Assembly (NCBI GenBank): GCA_036123635.1
Contig: JAZADL010000132.1
Span: 1 to 7,638, forward strand
Direction: 5' to 3'
Origin: UBA9410 sp036123635
GTDB lineage: Bacteria; Actinomycetota; Acidimicrobiia; Acidimicrobiales; MedAcidi-G1
DNA: 7,638 bases
Below the pieces are notes generated by a model. That model searched no databases. It saw only the letters and a program-made list of their open reading frames with translations, and was not told the origin of the DNA. A program made the position numbers and the translations under genes. This document shows, one piece after another, positions 1 through 7,364 of the stretch (positions are counted from its first letter, which is position 1; every line of letters starts with the position of its first letter).

Positions 1-1137
1 GATGTCCTTGTTGAGGCTGGTAACCCTGGAGACCTTTACCCCCTCGCCCAACTGGAGGGCGTAGCGAGTAACGGTCGGGCCTACGGTCATCTCGACTAAG
101 CGGGTCTCGACCCCGTGGGCGGCCAACGCCTCCTGGAGGCGATGGCCTCGCTCCTCCACTGCCTTGGCGTCGACGTCGTGGGTCTCCTGGCGGGCCAAGT
201 ACTTCAGGGGTGGGAGACGCCAGGAGGAGTCGGCCACTGGGGCCCCCAACTCGATGGTGAGCTGTTCGCCGACCTCTGGCGGCATGGCCTTCGTTCGGCG
301 CTTGCGCGACCGCTGCGGTGCCGGCGTGGCGGTCGGAGGCTCGGGGGGCGGTGTCACGGGCGCGGGGGCCGGCTCGGGGGTCGACACGGGGATGTGGTCG
401 TCTCCCGGTGGGGTGAGGAGACCCTGGAGCCAGTTGCGCAGGCCTCGCAGGGCAGGCCGCAACCCTCCGACGGCACCGCGTGCCGCGTGGCGGGCGGTGA
501 AAATCGCCCCCTTGGCTGCTCCTCGGGCCGCCTGACGTGCCGTGGTCCGGGTGATTACCGCGGCGGCCACCAACCCAATGCCGGACAGGATGAGCGCAGC
601 ACCCCAGGTAGCCACACCAGCCTCCAGGCCTCCACCCACTCCTAAGCCGATCAGGCCTCCGGCCTCGCCGAGCTCGTCGGCGCCGTCGTCCAGCCCGGGG
701 CGGCCCCGGGTGATGTGCAATAGGCCGGTCACGCTCAGAACGGCCATTATCAGACCCACCGGAAGGCGTTTGGAGATCTCGCCCAGTTCGCTGCGTTCCC
801 GGAACATGGCCAGGCCGGTCGCCACCATGGCTACCGGTAGGACTAGCCGTGTGGCCCCGACCGACCAGCCCAGGCCGTCCTTCAGGATCCGACCGACGAC
901 ACCGGCTCGTTCGAGGTAGACCGACAGGCCGGCCAGTAGGCCTCCGACGACCAGTAGCAGGCCGAGGACCTCGTCTCCCCGACCGCCGAATGCTGCTCGG
1001 GCCATGCGCCTCAGTAGCGGAACGGAAGCCTCAACTTCTCGGCCGGCAGTGCTCACCGAAGTGTCATGTGGCCGGCTTTTTCCCTTACTATCAGCGGATT
1101 TTCCGGTCAAGCCGGGGCGCGCGGAACGAGAAGCCAT
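1..1137 (-). CDS. ftsK: FtsK/SpoIIIE-family DNA translocase, N-terminal part (cut by the window edge)
   Basis: FtsK is a membrane-anchored ATP-driven pump that moves chromosomal DNA through the division septum. The reading frame stays open for 379 residues from an ATG at 1137 to the left edge. After a basic, Ser-rich start come four hydrophobic segments (about residues 56-76, 95-112, 125-142 and 160-196), matching the FtsK 4TM domain. A Pro/Ala/Thr-rich linker (about 248-276) and a basic patch (277-283) follow. Next comes the start of the translocase alpha domain, with VGPTVTRYALQLGEGVKVSR near 352-371, close to the family's GPTVTRYE...GVKVS signature. The Walker ATPase and the DNA-reading gamma domain lie outside the window. 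The linker is short compared with E. coli FtsK but ordinary for Gram-positive homologues. An alternative ATG at 1005 has a better ribosome site (GAGG just upstream) and keeps all four membrane segments, so the start is uncertain. Family assignment is firm. Confidence 0.93.
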   Translation of the reverse strand, partial: MASRSARPGLTGKSADSKGKSRPHDTSVSTAGREVEASVPLLRRMARAAFGGRGDEVLGLLLVVGGLLAGLSVYLERAGVVGRILKDGLGWSVGATRLVLPVAMVATGLAMFRERSELGEISKRLPVGLIMAVLSVTGLLHITRGRPGLDDGADELGEAGGLIGLGVGGGLEAGVATWGAALILSGIGLVAAAVITRTTARQAARGAAKGAIFTARHAARGAVGGLRPALRGLRNWLQGLLTPPGDDHIPVSTPEPAPAPVTPPPEPPTATPAPQRSRKRRTKAMPPEVGEQLTIELGAPVADSSWRLPPLKYLARQETHDVDAKAVEERGHRLQEALAAHGVETRLVEMTVGPTVTRYALQLGEGVKVSRVTSLNKDI

Positions 1138-1231
1138 CGGAATCGACGGTACCACCGGGGGGTGACGGCCCCGGGGCAGTCCCGGGATGGTTCGGGGGCG
1201 TGGGGCGGCCGCGAACGGCTCAATCCGAGGG
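1138..1231 (-). other. 94-base rnj-ftsK gap with a GC-rich inverted repeat
   Basis: This is the widest intergenic gap in the window. It contains CCCGGG at 1170-1175 and again at 1181-1186, which can pair around a five-base loop in the transcript. No T-run follows on the minus strand, so it is not a canonical intrinsic terminator. I found no convincing -35/-10 pair. It may attenuate transcription between rnj and ftsK or simply be GC-rich sequence. Confidence 0.3.
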
Positions 1232-2902
1232 TCAGCGGACTTCGATGGTGGGAACGAGGGCCGGACGGCGACCGGTCCGCCTGGAAACCAGCCGACCGGT
1301 GGCCCGACGGGTCAGGCGCTCCAGTTCCCGGGGCTCACGTTGGCCGTCCCCGACGGCCGAGCCGACGGCCTCGGTCACCGCCTCGGCCACATCGCGGTGC
1401 CAGGCGTTCCGGTCGTCAGGCTCCACCCAGCCCCGACTCTCGACAACCGGAGTACCCACCAACCGACCCTTGCGTCCGTCTACCACTACCCGAACGAACA
1501 CAAATCCCTCGCCCGACATGGCGCGCCGTTCCTCGACCAGCGTTTCGGACACCTGACGACCGGACTCGTCGACCATCACGTACTCGTCGGAGACCCGACC
1601 GGCTCGAACCAGCCCTGCATCCTTCAAAGAGACCCGGTCGCCGTCCGTGCAGCGCATCACCTGGCTCTCCGGCATGCCCCGCCCGAGGGCCAGGTCGTGG
1701 TGGGCGACCAGATGGGCGTACTCGCCATGCACCGGGATGAATAGGTCCGGGTCGGCGGCCTCGTGGAGGGCCAGTAGCTCGTCGGCCTTGCCGTGCCCGG
1801 TGGTGTGCACGCCCAACTGGCCGCTGTGGACCAACTGGACGCCCCGGCGGGCCAAAGCGTTGTGGAGACGGGACACGGCGGCCTCGTTACCGGGGATGGG
1901 ATGCGAGGAGAAGACCACAGTGTCCTGATCGCCCACGTTGAGGAATCGGTGGCTGCCGTCGGCCATACGTTGCAGGGCGGCCCGAGGCTCACCCTGCGAG
2001 CCGGTGCACACCACGCACGTGGTGGCCGGATCCAGATCATCCAACTGGTCATCGGTGGCCAGCATCCGGTCCGAGATCCGTAATAGGCCCAGCTCCCGGG
2101 CCAGGGTGACATTGCGCACCATCGACGGGCCCAGCACTACCACCGTCCGCCCCGTTTCGGCCGCCGCGTCAACCACCTGCTGGATCCGGTGGATATGGCT
2201 GGAAAAGGCGCCGACGATGATCCGGCGACCCTCGTGGTCGGCGAAAATCTGACGCAGTACCGGACCGATCGTGGCCTCCGAGGTCGAGGAGCCGGCAATG
2301 CCCGCATTGGTTGAGTCGGCCAGCAGGAGGCGGATCCCGTCGCTGTCGGCCAGCGCCCTCAGGCGATCCAGGTCGGTTACCCGACCGTCGATGGGGGTTG
2401 GGTCCAGCTTGAAATCGCTGGAATGGAGGATGCGACCCTGCGACGTTCCGAAGACGGTCATCAGGCCACTCGGCGTGGAATGAGTGACGGGCAGGAACTC
2501 GCAGTCAAACGGGCCGACAGGCAAGCGGGCATGGTCTCCCAGCTCCACCAGGTCGGGCAGGGGAAGGCTGGCTGACTTCAACTTGCCCCGGACCATTCCC
2601 AGTGTGAACGGCGCGCCATAGATCGGCATCGAGACACCCTCGCCGGCAAGAGATCGCAGCAGGTAGGGCAGCCCCCCGATGTGGTCCTCGTGGGCGTGGG
2701 TGACCACACAGCCTTCGATCCGGTCGGCTCGTTCCAGCAGCCAGGTGAAGTCCGGGAGCACCGCGTCGACCCCGGGAAGGTCGTCGGGGAACAGCTGTCC
2801 GCAGTCCAGCAACACAATGCGTCCCTCGGACTCCAAGGCAGCGCAGTTGCGACCGATCTCTCCCAGCCCGCCTAGGAACGTTAGGTGTACAGGAGATGCC
2901 AT
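1232..2902 (-). CDS. rnj: Ribonuclease J (metallo-beta-lactamase/beta-CASP RNase)
   Basis: RNase J is a zinc-dependent endo- and 5'-to-3' exoribonuclease that acts in mRNA decay and rRNA maturation in the cytoplasm. The 556-residue product is the usual length. The N-terminal signature FLGGLGEIGRN is at residues 9-19. The metal-binding HAHEDH motif is at 69-74, with further ligand candidates His141 (VTHS) and Asp163 (SSDFK). The beta-CASP region shows GSQGEP (301-306), SSHPIPGNE (332-340), TTGHGKADEL (367-376) and PVHGEY (390-395). A C-terminal domain follows, with a VDGRKGRLVGTPVVESRGW stretch at about 474-492. All key residues look intact, so an active enzyme is expected. It starts 22 bases after the dapA stop, without a visible Shine-Dalgarno sequence, suggesting co-translation or re-initiation from dapA. 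The dapA-rnj pairing is conserved in Actinobacteria. Family assignment is near certain. Confidence 0.96.
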   Translation of the reverse strand: MASPVHLTFLGGLGEIGRNCAALESEGRIVLLDCGQLFPDDLPGVDAVLPDFTWLLERADRIEGCVVTHAHEDHIGGLPYLLRSLAGEGVSMPIYGAPFTLGMVRGKLKSASLPLPDLVELGDHARLPVGPFDCEFLPVTHSTPSGLMTVFGTSQGRILHSSDFKLDPTPIDGRVTDLDRLRALADSDGIRLLLADSTNAGIAGSSTSEATIGPVLRQIFADHEGRRIIVGAFSSHIHRIQQVVDAAAETGRTVVVLGPSMVRNVTLARELGLLRISDRMLATDDQLDDLDPATTCVVCTGSQGEPRAALQRMADGSHRFLNVGDQDTVVFSSHPIPGNEAAVSRLHNALARRGVQLVHSGQLGVHTTGHGKADELLALHEAADPDLFIPVHGEYAHLVAHHDLALGRGMPESQVMRCTDGDRVSLKDAGLVRAGRVSDEYVMVDESGRQVSETLVEERRAMSGEGFVFVRVVVDGRKGRLVGTPVVESRGWVEPDDRNAWHRDVAEAVTEAVGSAVGDGQREPRELERLTRRATGRLVSRRTGRRPALVPTIEVR

Positions 2903-2924
2903 GAAAGACGACGTCCGGCCGTGG

Positions 2925-3812
2925 TCAGCCGCGGCCGAGCCCGACGAGGATCCGTCGGGCCAGGTCCTGGAGGTCGTCGGGTTCTGGCCCCATCGGTGGG
3001 CGGCAGTCGCCTCCGGGTAGGCCCAGCACCTTCATCATGGCCTTGGTGGGGATCGGGTTGGGATTGAGATCGCCCGACTCGAACGCCCATGAGGGAATCA
3101 GGCGCTGGTTGGCCGCCGTGGCGCCTGCCACGTCGCCGGAGAAGAAGGCGTCCACCATGGCCACCGTCTCCGGGGTGGCCCAGTGGGACGCCACGCTCAC
3201 CACGCCGACCGCCCCCACGGCCAGCAGCGACAGGGTCAGGGCGTCCTCTCCGCTGTAGATATCGAAGCCATCGGGGGCGGCGGCCACCAGGCGGGCCGTC
3301 TCGCCCACGTCGCCCGCCGCGTCCTTCACAGCCACCACATTCTGGACCTCGTCAGCCAGGCGGAGACTGGTCGCCGTATCGATCTTGCGACCCGACCGGA
3401 TTGGGATGTCGTAGAGCATCACCGGCAGAGTGGTGGCCTCGGCCACGGCCCGGAAGTGGTGGAACAGCCCGAGTTGGGACGGACGGTTGTAGTACGGGGT
3501 GACGGTGAGGATGGCATCGGCCCCGACGGCCGTGCACCTTTCAGTCAACTCCACGGCGGCCGCTGTGTCGTTGCTGCCGGCACCGGCGATGACGTGACAG
3601 TCCACGGCACTGGCCACCGCCTCCACCAGGGCGACCTGCTCGTCGTGGGTCAGGGTTGGCGACTCACCGGTTGTCCCGGCGAGCACCAGACCGTCGTTAC
3701 CCTGTTCCACCAGCCAGCGGGCCAGCTCCACCGCTCCCTCCAGGTCCAGCGACCCGTTGGCGGCGAACGGCGTGATCATGGCGGTGATCACCCGACCGAA
3801 CCTCGGCTCCAT
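2925..3812 (-). CDS. dapA: 4-hydroxy-tetrahydrodipicolinate synthase (DapA)
   Basis: DapA condenses pyruvate with aspartate semialdehyde, the first committed step to diaminopimelate and lysine. The product is 295 residues, a normal length for this TIM-barrel family. The GTTGES motif that binds the pyruvate carboxylate is at residues 46-51. YYNRP is at 107-111, with Tyr107 in the position of the tyrosine that reaches across the dimer. The active-site Tyr134 is in LYDIP and the basic substrate-binding residue Arg139 follows. The Schiff-base lysine is Lys163 in VAVKDAAGD, and the C-terminal IPTKAMMKVLG stretch is also present. The ATG at 3812 is chosen because MEPRFGRVITAMITPF is the usual N-terminus and AGGAGG lies eight bases upstream. 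The frame stays open further upstream, but that part is not DapA-like and overlaps the preceding gene. Its pathway partner dapB lies upstream in the same cluster. Confidence 0.96.
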   Translation of the reverse strand: MEPRFGRVITAMITPFAANGSLDLEGAVELARWLVEQGNDGLVLAGTTGESPTLTHDEQVALVEAVASAVDCHVIAGAGSNDTAAAVELTERCTAVGADAILTVTPYYNRPSQLGLFHHFRAVAEATTLPVMLYDIPIRSGRKIDTATSLRLADEVQNVVAVKDAAGDVGETARLVAAAPDGFDIYSGEDALTLSLLAVGAVGVVSVASHWATPETVAMVDAFFSGDVAGATAANQRLIPSWAFESGDLNPNPIPTKAMMKVLGLPGGDCRPPMGPEPDDLQDLARRILVGLGRG

Positions 3813-3820
3813 CTCCGCTT

Positions 3821-3826
3821 CCTCCT
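3821..3826 (-). promoter_or_regulatory. Strong Shine-Dalgarno sequence of dapA
   Basis: The minus strand reads AGGAGG here, eight bases before the dapA ATG. It is the clearest ribosome-binding site in the window and fixes the dapA start at 3812. The other genes rely on weak sites or on coupling to the upstream gene. Confidence 0.8.
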
Positions 3827-3847
3827 CGTCTCGAACGCCGGTCCGGC

Positions 3848-4498
3848 TCAGCCGGTGGCGTGCTCCCTTGCCCGCTCGATCCCCAGAGTGGCCAGCAGGT
3901 TCTCGTGTAACTCGAACCACACCCTGTGGTACGAGTCGACCATCACCCCGGTAAACCAGTCCGGGTCCCCAGACCTCACCCGGTCCAATGCCCCAGCCAG
4001 CCGGTCGCCATAGTCCCCGAAGCGGTCCAGTACCCCGGCCAGCGTCGCACACACCGGCTGCACGGCAGCATCAGTTTCACCCAGACGGTCGACCACCTCT
4101 CCGTCATAGACCAGATCGGTGTGGTCGTTGACCATCGGTTCGGCGTTCGGATCCTCGGGATCGGGACGCATCTGCCAGTCGGTGCAAAGGCCCAGAAAGG
4201 CCTGATTGATGTTCAGGAAGCACCGGTAGGCGGCGTCTACCTCGTCCCGAAGCCCGGTGCCGTCCAGCTCGGCGACCACCAAATCTTCGCCGTGGGTCCG
4301 GCCGTCGGAGGTCAGCGTCCAGCCTCTCAGGCGTCCCTCACGGTGGCGGACTAGGCCGGCGGCCTCCAGATCGGCAAGGTGAGCCTCGACAGCGTCGACA
4401 TCCAGCCTTGTGGCAGCGGCTACGTCCGCCGTATCAGCAAAGCCCTGGACGCGCAGGGCGTGCACGACCAAGAGTTCGGCTGGGCTGGCGTAGGACAT
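3848..4498 (-). CDS. Winged-helix (MarR-like) protein with a conserved-looking helical C-terminal domain, function unknown
   Basis: The 216-residue product has an N-terminal winged helix-turn-helix at about residues 5-65: SPAELLVVHALRVQG, then ADVAAATRLDVDAVEAHLADL as the helix-turn-helix, then AAGLVRHREG and GWTLTSDGR as the wing. This resembles MarR/PadR-type DNA-binding domains. Residues 85-210 are a predominantly helical domain with striking stretches FLNINQAFLGLCTDWQM (94-110), NDHTDLVYD (124-132) and DSYHRVWFELHENLL (188-202). I have a vague recollection of similar proteins in other actinobacteria labelled as MarR-like regulators, but I cannot assign a ligand or target. No signal peptide or membrane segment is present. 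An in-frame GTG at 4507 overlaps the SURF1 stop and would add three residues. The gene lies 35 bases before dapA, so it could regulate the dap genes or the oxidase gene; that is inference. The coding call is firm and the function open. Confidence 0.85.
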   Translation of the reverse strand: MSYASPAELLVVHALRVQGFADTADVAAATRLDVDAVEAHLADLEAAGLVRHREGRLRGWTLTSDGRTHGEDLVVAELDGTGLRDEVDAAYRCFLNINQAFLGLCTDWQMRPDPEDPNAEPMVNDHTDLVYDGEVVDRLGETDAAVQPVCATLAGVLDRFGDYGDRLAGALDRVRSGDPDWFTGVMVDSYHRVWFELHENLLATLGIERAREHATG

Positions 4499-4507
4499 GT
4501 CGCTCAC
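4498..4507 (-). promoter_or_regulatory. Translational coupling junction between SURF1 and the winged-helix gene
   Basis: On the minus strand the sequence is GTGAGCGACATG. The TGA (4504-4506) ends the SURF1 gene, the overlapping GTG (4507) is in frame with the winged-helix gene, and the ATG (4498) follows. Either start lies within reach of terminating ribosomes. A GGGGG run lies just upstream of the GTG. This arrangement suggests the two proteins are made from one transcript. Confidence 0.5.
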
Positions 4508-5247
4508 GCTACCCCCGGGTCCCGACGGGCCAGTCGGTAGAGGACCAGGGGATAGCCGCCCAGACCAATGAGGGTGAATACGAACCACTGGACGGCGTAT
4601 GAGAGGTGGGGCCCGTCCCCTAGGTCCTCCGCCTGTGCGGAAACCGGCCAACCGGCCGATCCACTGGTAGCAGCCCGGATCCACATCGGAGCCAGGGGGA
4701 TCCCCCACCGGTCCGACAGGGCCTCTAGGTCGATGCGATCCACCTCGGCTCCGTCACCCCGCTCGCCGGTCCGGCCGACGTCCAGGCTGCCCGCCACCTC
4801 GACCTCTCCTCTGTCGGGCGCCCAGGCCGACCGGTCCCCCTCTAAGTAGTAGACCCGGGGCACGAACCCCCGGTCGACGACTATCCCCACACTGGGGTGA
4901 ATGCCGTCGACGCGTAGCAGGGTCACCGCGTGGACGCCAGGCACCCCGTCCCGAGAACGGTTGGCTAGGTAGACCTCCGAAGCGGCGTCCCACGTGCCGG
5001 ACACGGTGACCCGCACATAGCGGAGGTCCTTTGGCGAGTTGCCCTCCTTCAGGGCCCCGAATGCCGTGGCCAGGGCCACCGCTGGCTCGTCGGCTCGGGC
5101 CGCTACCCAGGCGTTGTGGTCTCGTCGTTCATCTAGGCGACGGAGTTGCCAGAAGCCCAGGTTGGTGGTGGCCACCAGCAGGGCTACTACCAGCATGTGC
5201 GAGGCGACCCATGCCGGCCTCAGAAGCCGCCGGGTACCAGGTTCCAC
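4504..5247 (-). CDS. surf1: SURF1-family cytochrome oxidase assembly protein
   Basis: SURF1 proteins assist heme a insertion and assembly of subunit I of aa3-type cytochrome c oxidase in the membrane. The 247-residue product has the family's architecture of two membrane helices flanking an extracytoplasmic domain. The first helix is at about residues 13-31 and runs into the hallmark LGFWQLRRLDER (30-41). RYVRVTVSGTWD is at 76-87, YLANRSRDGVPG at 93-104, VVDRGFVP at 123-130, and HLSYAVQWFVF at 214-224 leads into the second helix (about 218-239). The start is taken as the GTG at 5247, 12 bases after the dapB stop, because it places a short basic leader before the first helix. An ATG at 5196 would cut into that helix. 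No Shine-Dalgarno sequence is visible, so it probably depends on dapB translation. SURF1 genes are more usually found near oxidase or heme genes than inside a dap cluster. Confidence 0.88.
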   Translation of the reverse strand: MEPGTRRLLRPAWVASHMLVVALLVATTNLGFWQLRRLDERRDHNAWVAARADEPAVALATAFGALKEGNSPKDLRYVRVTVSGTWDAASEVYLANRSRDGVPGVHAVTLLRVDGIHPSVGIVVDRGFVPRVYYLEGDRSAWAPDRGEVEVAGSLDVGRTGERGDGAEVDRIDLEALSDRWGIPLAPMWIRAATSGSAGWPVSAQAEDLGDGPHLSYAVQWFVFTLIGLGGYPLVLYRLARRDPGVA

Positions 5248-5259
5248 GGCAGGACCGGG

Positions 5260-6036
5260 TCAGAGGCCGAGCAGCGCGTCGAGGCCTACGGTCACGCCGG
5301 GCACCTCGGCGATCCGGCCAATGGACAGCACCACCCCGGGCATGAACGAGCTGCGGTCGGTGGTGTCGTGCCGGATAGTTAAGGTCTGACCAGTGGTCCC
5401 CAAGACGACCTCCTGGTCGGCCAGAGCGCCTCTCATACGCAGCGAGTGGATGCGGATGTCTGCCGGCCCTACGCCGCCTCGGGCCCCGGCCACCGTCTCT
5501 CGGGTGGTCGGATCGAGGGCCCAGTCCGATGAGGCGGCTGCCATGCGCTCGGCGGTGGCCGTCGCGGTACCCGAAGGGGCATCAACCTTGCCGTCGTGAT
5601 GAACCTCCACGATCTCCGCTGTCTCGAACCACGGCGCTGCTATCTCGGCGAAGCGCATCATGAGGACGGCACCGATGGCGAAGTTGGGAGCCACTAGGCA
5701 GTTACTGGTCGTGAAGGCGGCCCGAAGGTTGTCGAGGTCGTCGTCACTAAGGCCACTGGTGCCAACGACAACGTGTACCCCGGCCGCGGCCAGGACCGGC
5801 AGGTTGACCCGGCTCGCCTCGGCCACCGTGAAGTCCACGACGACATCAACGCCGACGTTGAGCAGGTCTCCGATGTCGTCCACCAGGGTCATTCCGGAGA
5901 CCTCCGCCCCGGGAGCCGACGGATCTGCCGCTGCGACCAGGACCATCCCCTCAGCGGCCGTGACGGCGTCGGCCACCATACGGCCCATGCGGCCGGCAGC
6001 CCCGAGCACACCGACACGGATCGGATTTACAGACAT
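5260..6036 (-). CDS. dapB: 4-hydroxy-tetrahydrodipicolinate reductase (DapB)
   Basis: DapB uses NAD(P)H to reduce the product of DapA in the diaminopimelate/lysine pathway in the cytoplasm. The product is 258 residues, typical of the actinobacterial form. The Rossmann nucleotide-binding motif VGVLGAAGRMG is at residues 8-18. VVDFT is at 66-70, VGTSGL at 91-96 and APNFAIGAVLMM at 116-127. The catalytic signature EVHHDGKVDAPSGTA is at 144-158, with His146 as the presumed active-site histidine and Lys150 as the proton-donating lysine. GGVGPADIRIHSLR (187-200) completes the substrate-binding half. All expected catalytic residues are present. The ATG at 6036 gives the expected N-terminus directly before the Rossmann strand, but no clear Shine-Dalgarno sequence precedes it. 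The gene follows the M16 peptidase gene by 42 bases, an order conserved in Actinobacteria. Confidence 0.97.
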   Translation of the reverse strand: MSVNPIRVGVLGAAGRMGRMVADAVTAAEGMVLVAAADPSAPGAEVSGMTLVDDIGDLLNVGVDVVVDFTVAEASRVNLPVLAAAGVHVVVGTSGLSDDDLDNLRAAFTTSNCLVAPNFAIGAVLMMRFAEIAAPWFETAEIVEVHHDGKVDAPSGTATATAERMAAASSDWALDPTTRETVAGARGGVGPADIRIHSLRMRGALADQEVVLGTTGQTLTIRHDTTDRSSFMPGVVLSIGRIAEVPGVTVGLDALLGL

Positions 6037-6078
6037 GAGGTGAGGCTAGCGGTCGCCATCGCGGCGGCCCGGCTGGGT

Positions 6079-7311
6079 TCAGGCGGTCGGTCCAACCACG
6101 GCCACAACCGCCTCGGGGGACAGCACCTCGCCCAGTACGGCGTTGACCTCGTCCAGGGTGACGGACCGCAGGGTGTCGACGTACTCGTCCAAGGGAACTA
6201 CCCGGCCCAGGAGGCTCTGGCTGGTACCCAGCCGAGACATTCGACTCCCGGAGTCCTCTAAGCCCAGCAGGATTGACCCCTCAAACCCGTCGCGGGCGAT
6301 ATCCATCTCTTCAGCGGTAATCCCGTGGGTAGCCACCTCGGCCACCTGGTCGGCTACCACCCGTTGGAGCTCATCAGCTCGCTCAGGAGCCGTGCCGGCG
6401 TACACCGACACCACGCCGGCGTCCTGATAGCCGGCTGGCGAAGCGAAGACGTTGTAGGCCAGCCCTCGCTCCTCGCGCACGGTCTGAAAGAGACGGCTGG
6501 ACAGCCCTCCTCCCAATACGTGGACGCCCAGGGCTAGGGCGTGGCGTCGGCGGTCGTCGCGTCGCAGGCCGCGCCACCCCCAGGCCACGTGAGCTGCCTC
6601 GGTGGGTCGGGTGATCCGTCGAGCTTCAACCGGTTCCTCCGTCGGTCCGGTGCGAATCGGTGCCGTTCCGTCCGTCCGGGAGGCGAAAGCCTCGCTTACC
6701 TGTTCCACCAGGGCATGGTGGTCAACGGCCCCAGCCGCGGCCACCACAAGGTTGGGCGCTCGATACCAGTGGTCATGGAACCCAGCCAGGTCTTGGCGGG
6801 CGATGGTGGCTACCGAGTCCTCGGATCCCAGCACCTCGCGGCCCAACGGGTGGCCGGGGAACAGCGCCTCGTAAAGGAGCTCAAATACGACATCGTCAGG
6901 ATCATCGGCCTGGAGGTGGAGTTCCTCAAGGATGACCTGCCGCTCGGTCTCCACGTCGGCGGTCCGCAGAGCAGGCTCACCGATGACGTCGGCCAGTAGG
7001 GCGGTAGCCAACTCCTGGCCTCCTGCCGGGACTCGGGCGTAGTACGCCGTGTATTCCTTAGATGTGAAGGCATTCATCTCGCCGCCCGTGGCGTCCACCA
7101 TCTCGGCGATGGCTCGGGCCGTCCGGCGGTTGGTTCCCTTGAACAACAGGTGTTCGAGGAAGTGCGAGGCGCCGGATACCGCCGGATCCTCGTCCCGACC
7201 CCCGACGGTCACCCATACGCCGACCGAGACCGAGCGGGCGTCCGGCATCCGTTCGGACACCACGCTCGGTCCTGCGGTCGGCCCGTGTTCGGGCAGACTC
7301 AACTCGACCAC
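6079..7311 (-). CDS. M16 family zinc metallopeptidase (insulinase/processing-peptidase type)
   Basis: This is a 410-residue member of the M16B group, the usual single-unit bacterial length with two homologous halves. The inverted zinc site HFLEH is at residues 50-54 (His50, Glu53 catalytic, His54), and the third ligand is in the ILEELHLQ stretch, most likely Glu130, 76 residues later as in the family. The second half carries GGGLSSRLFQTVREERGLAYNV (in about 270-290), the substrate-binding Arg/Tyr signature. The enzyme should therefore be active, but substrates of such actinobacterial proteins are not settled. The GTG at 7311 is the first usual start codon after an in-frame stop at 7522-7524, so longer versions are unlikely. 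The first 20 residues depart from the common LPNGLRVV pattern, while SVVSERMPDARSVSVGVWV is typical. No signal peptide is seen. It sits 53 bases after the presumed pnp gene and 42 before dapB. Confidence 0.94.
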   Translation of the reverse strand: MVELSLPEHGPTAGPSVVSERMPDARSVSVGVWVTVGGRDEDPAVSGASHFLEHLLFKGTNRRTARAIAEMVDATGGEMNAFTSKEYTAYYARVPAGGQELATALLADVIGEPALRTADVETERQVILEELHLQADDPDDVVFELLYEALFPGHPLGREVLGSEDSVATIARQDLAGFHDHWYRAPNLVVAAAGAVDHHALVEQVSEAFASRTDGTAPIRTGPTEEPVEARRITRPTEAAHVAWGWRGLRRDDRRRHALALGVHVLGGGLSSRLFQTVREERGLAYNVFASPAGYQDAGVVSVYAGTAPERADELQRVVADQVAEVATHGITAEEMDIARDGFEGSILLGLEDSGSRMSRLGTSQSLLGRVVPLDEYVDTLRSVTLDEVNAVLGEVLSPEAVVAVVGPTA

Positions 7312-7364
7312 CGATTCGGTGGCCTTAGGGGCGCCGTGTCGGCGGCCCCGGTCAGCGGGAGCGC

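Noticed and set aside
849..1744. Several overlapping plus-strand open frames opposite ftsK and the end of rnj
   Set aside because: They are Arg/Pro/Ser-rich, overlap each other in different frames and lie antisense to convincing genes.
3183..4013. Long plus-strand open frame (276 codons) opposite dapA
   Set aside because: It lies antisense to a clear DapA with intact active-site residues, crosses the dapA/winged-helix boundary, and encodes no recognisable domain. In high-GC DNA such antisense frames arise from codon bias.
3813..4052. N-terminal extension of dapA by 80 codons
   Set aside because: It overlaps the winged-helix gene, is not similar to DapA, and the internal ATG at 3812 has a strong AGGAGG site at ideal spacing.
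4499..4708. Longer start for the winged-helix gene, inside the SURF1 gene
   Set aside because: The extra residues are low-complexity Gly/Pro/Arg sequence in a shadow frame of SURF1; starts at 4498 or 4507 fit the stop codon of the upstream gene.
6026..6059. Ten-codon open frame overlapping the dapB start, a possible leader peptide
   Set aside because: It has no ribosome site, no run of lysine codons and no attenuator hairpin, so chance is the simpler explanation.
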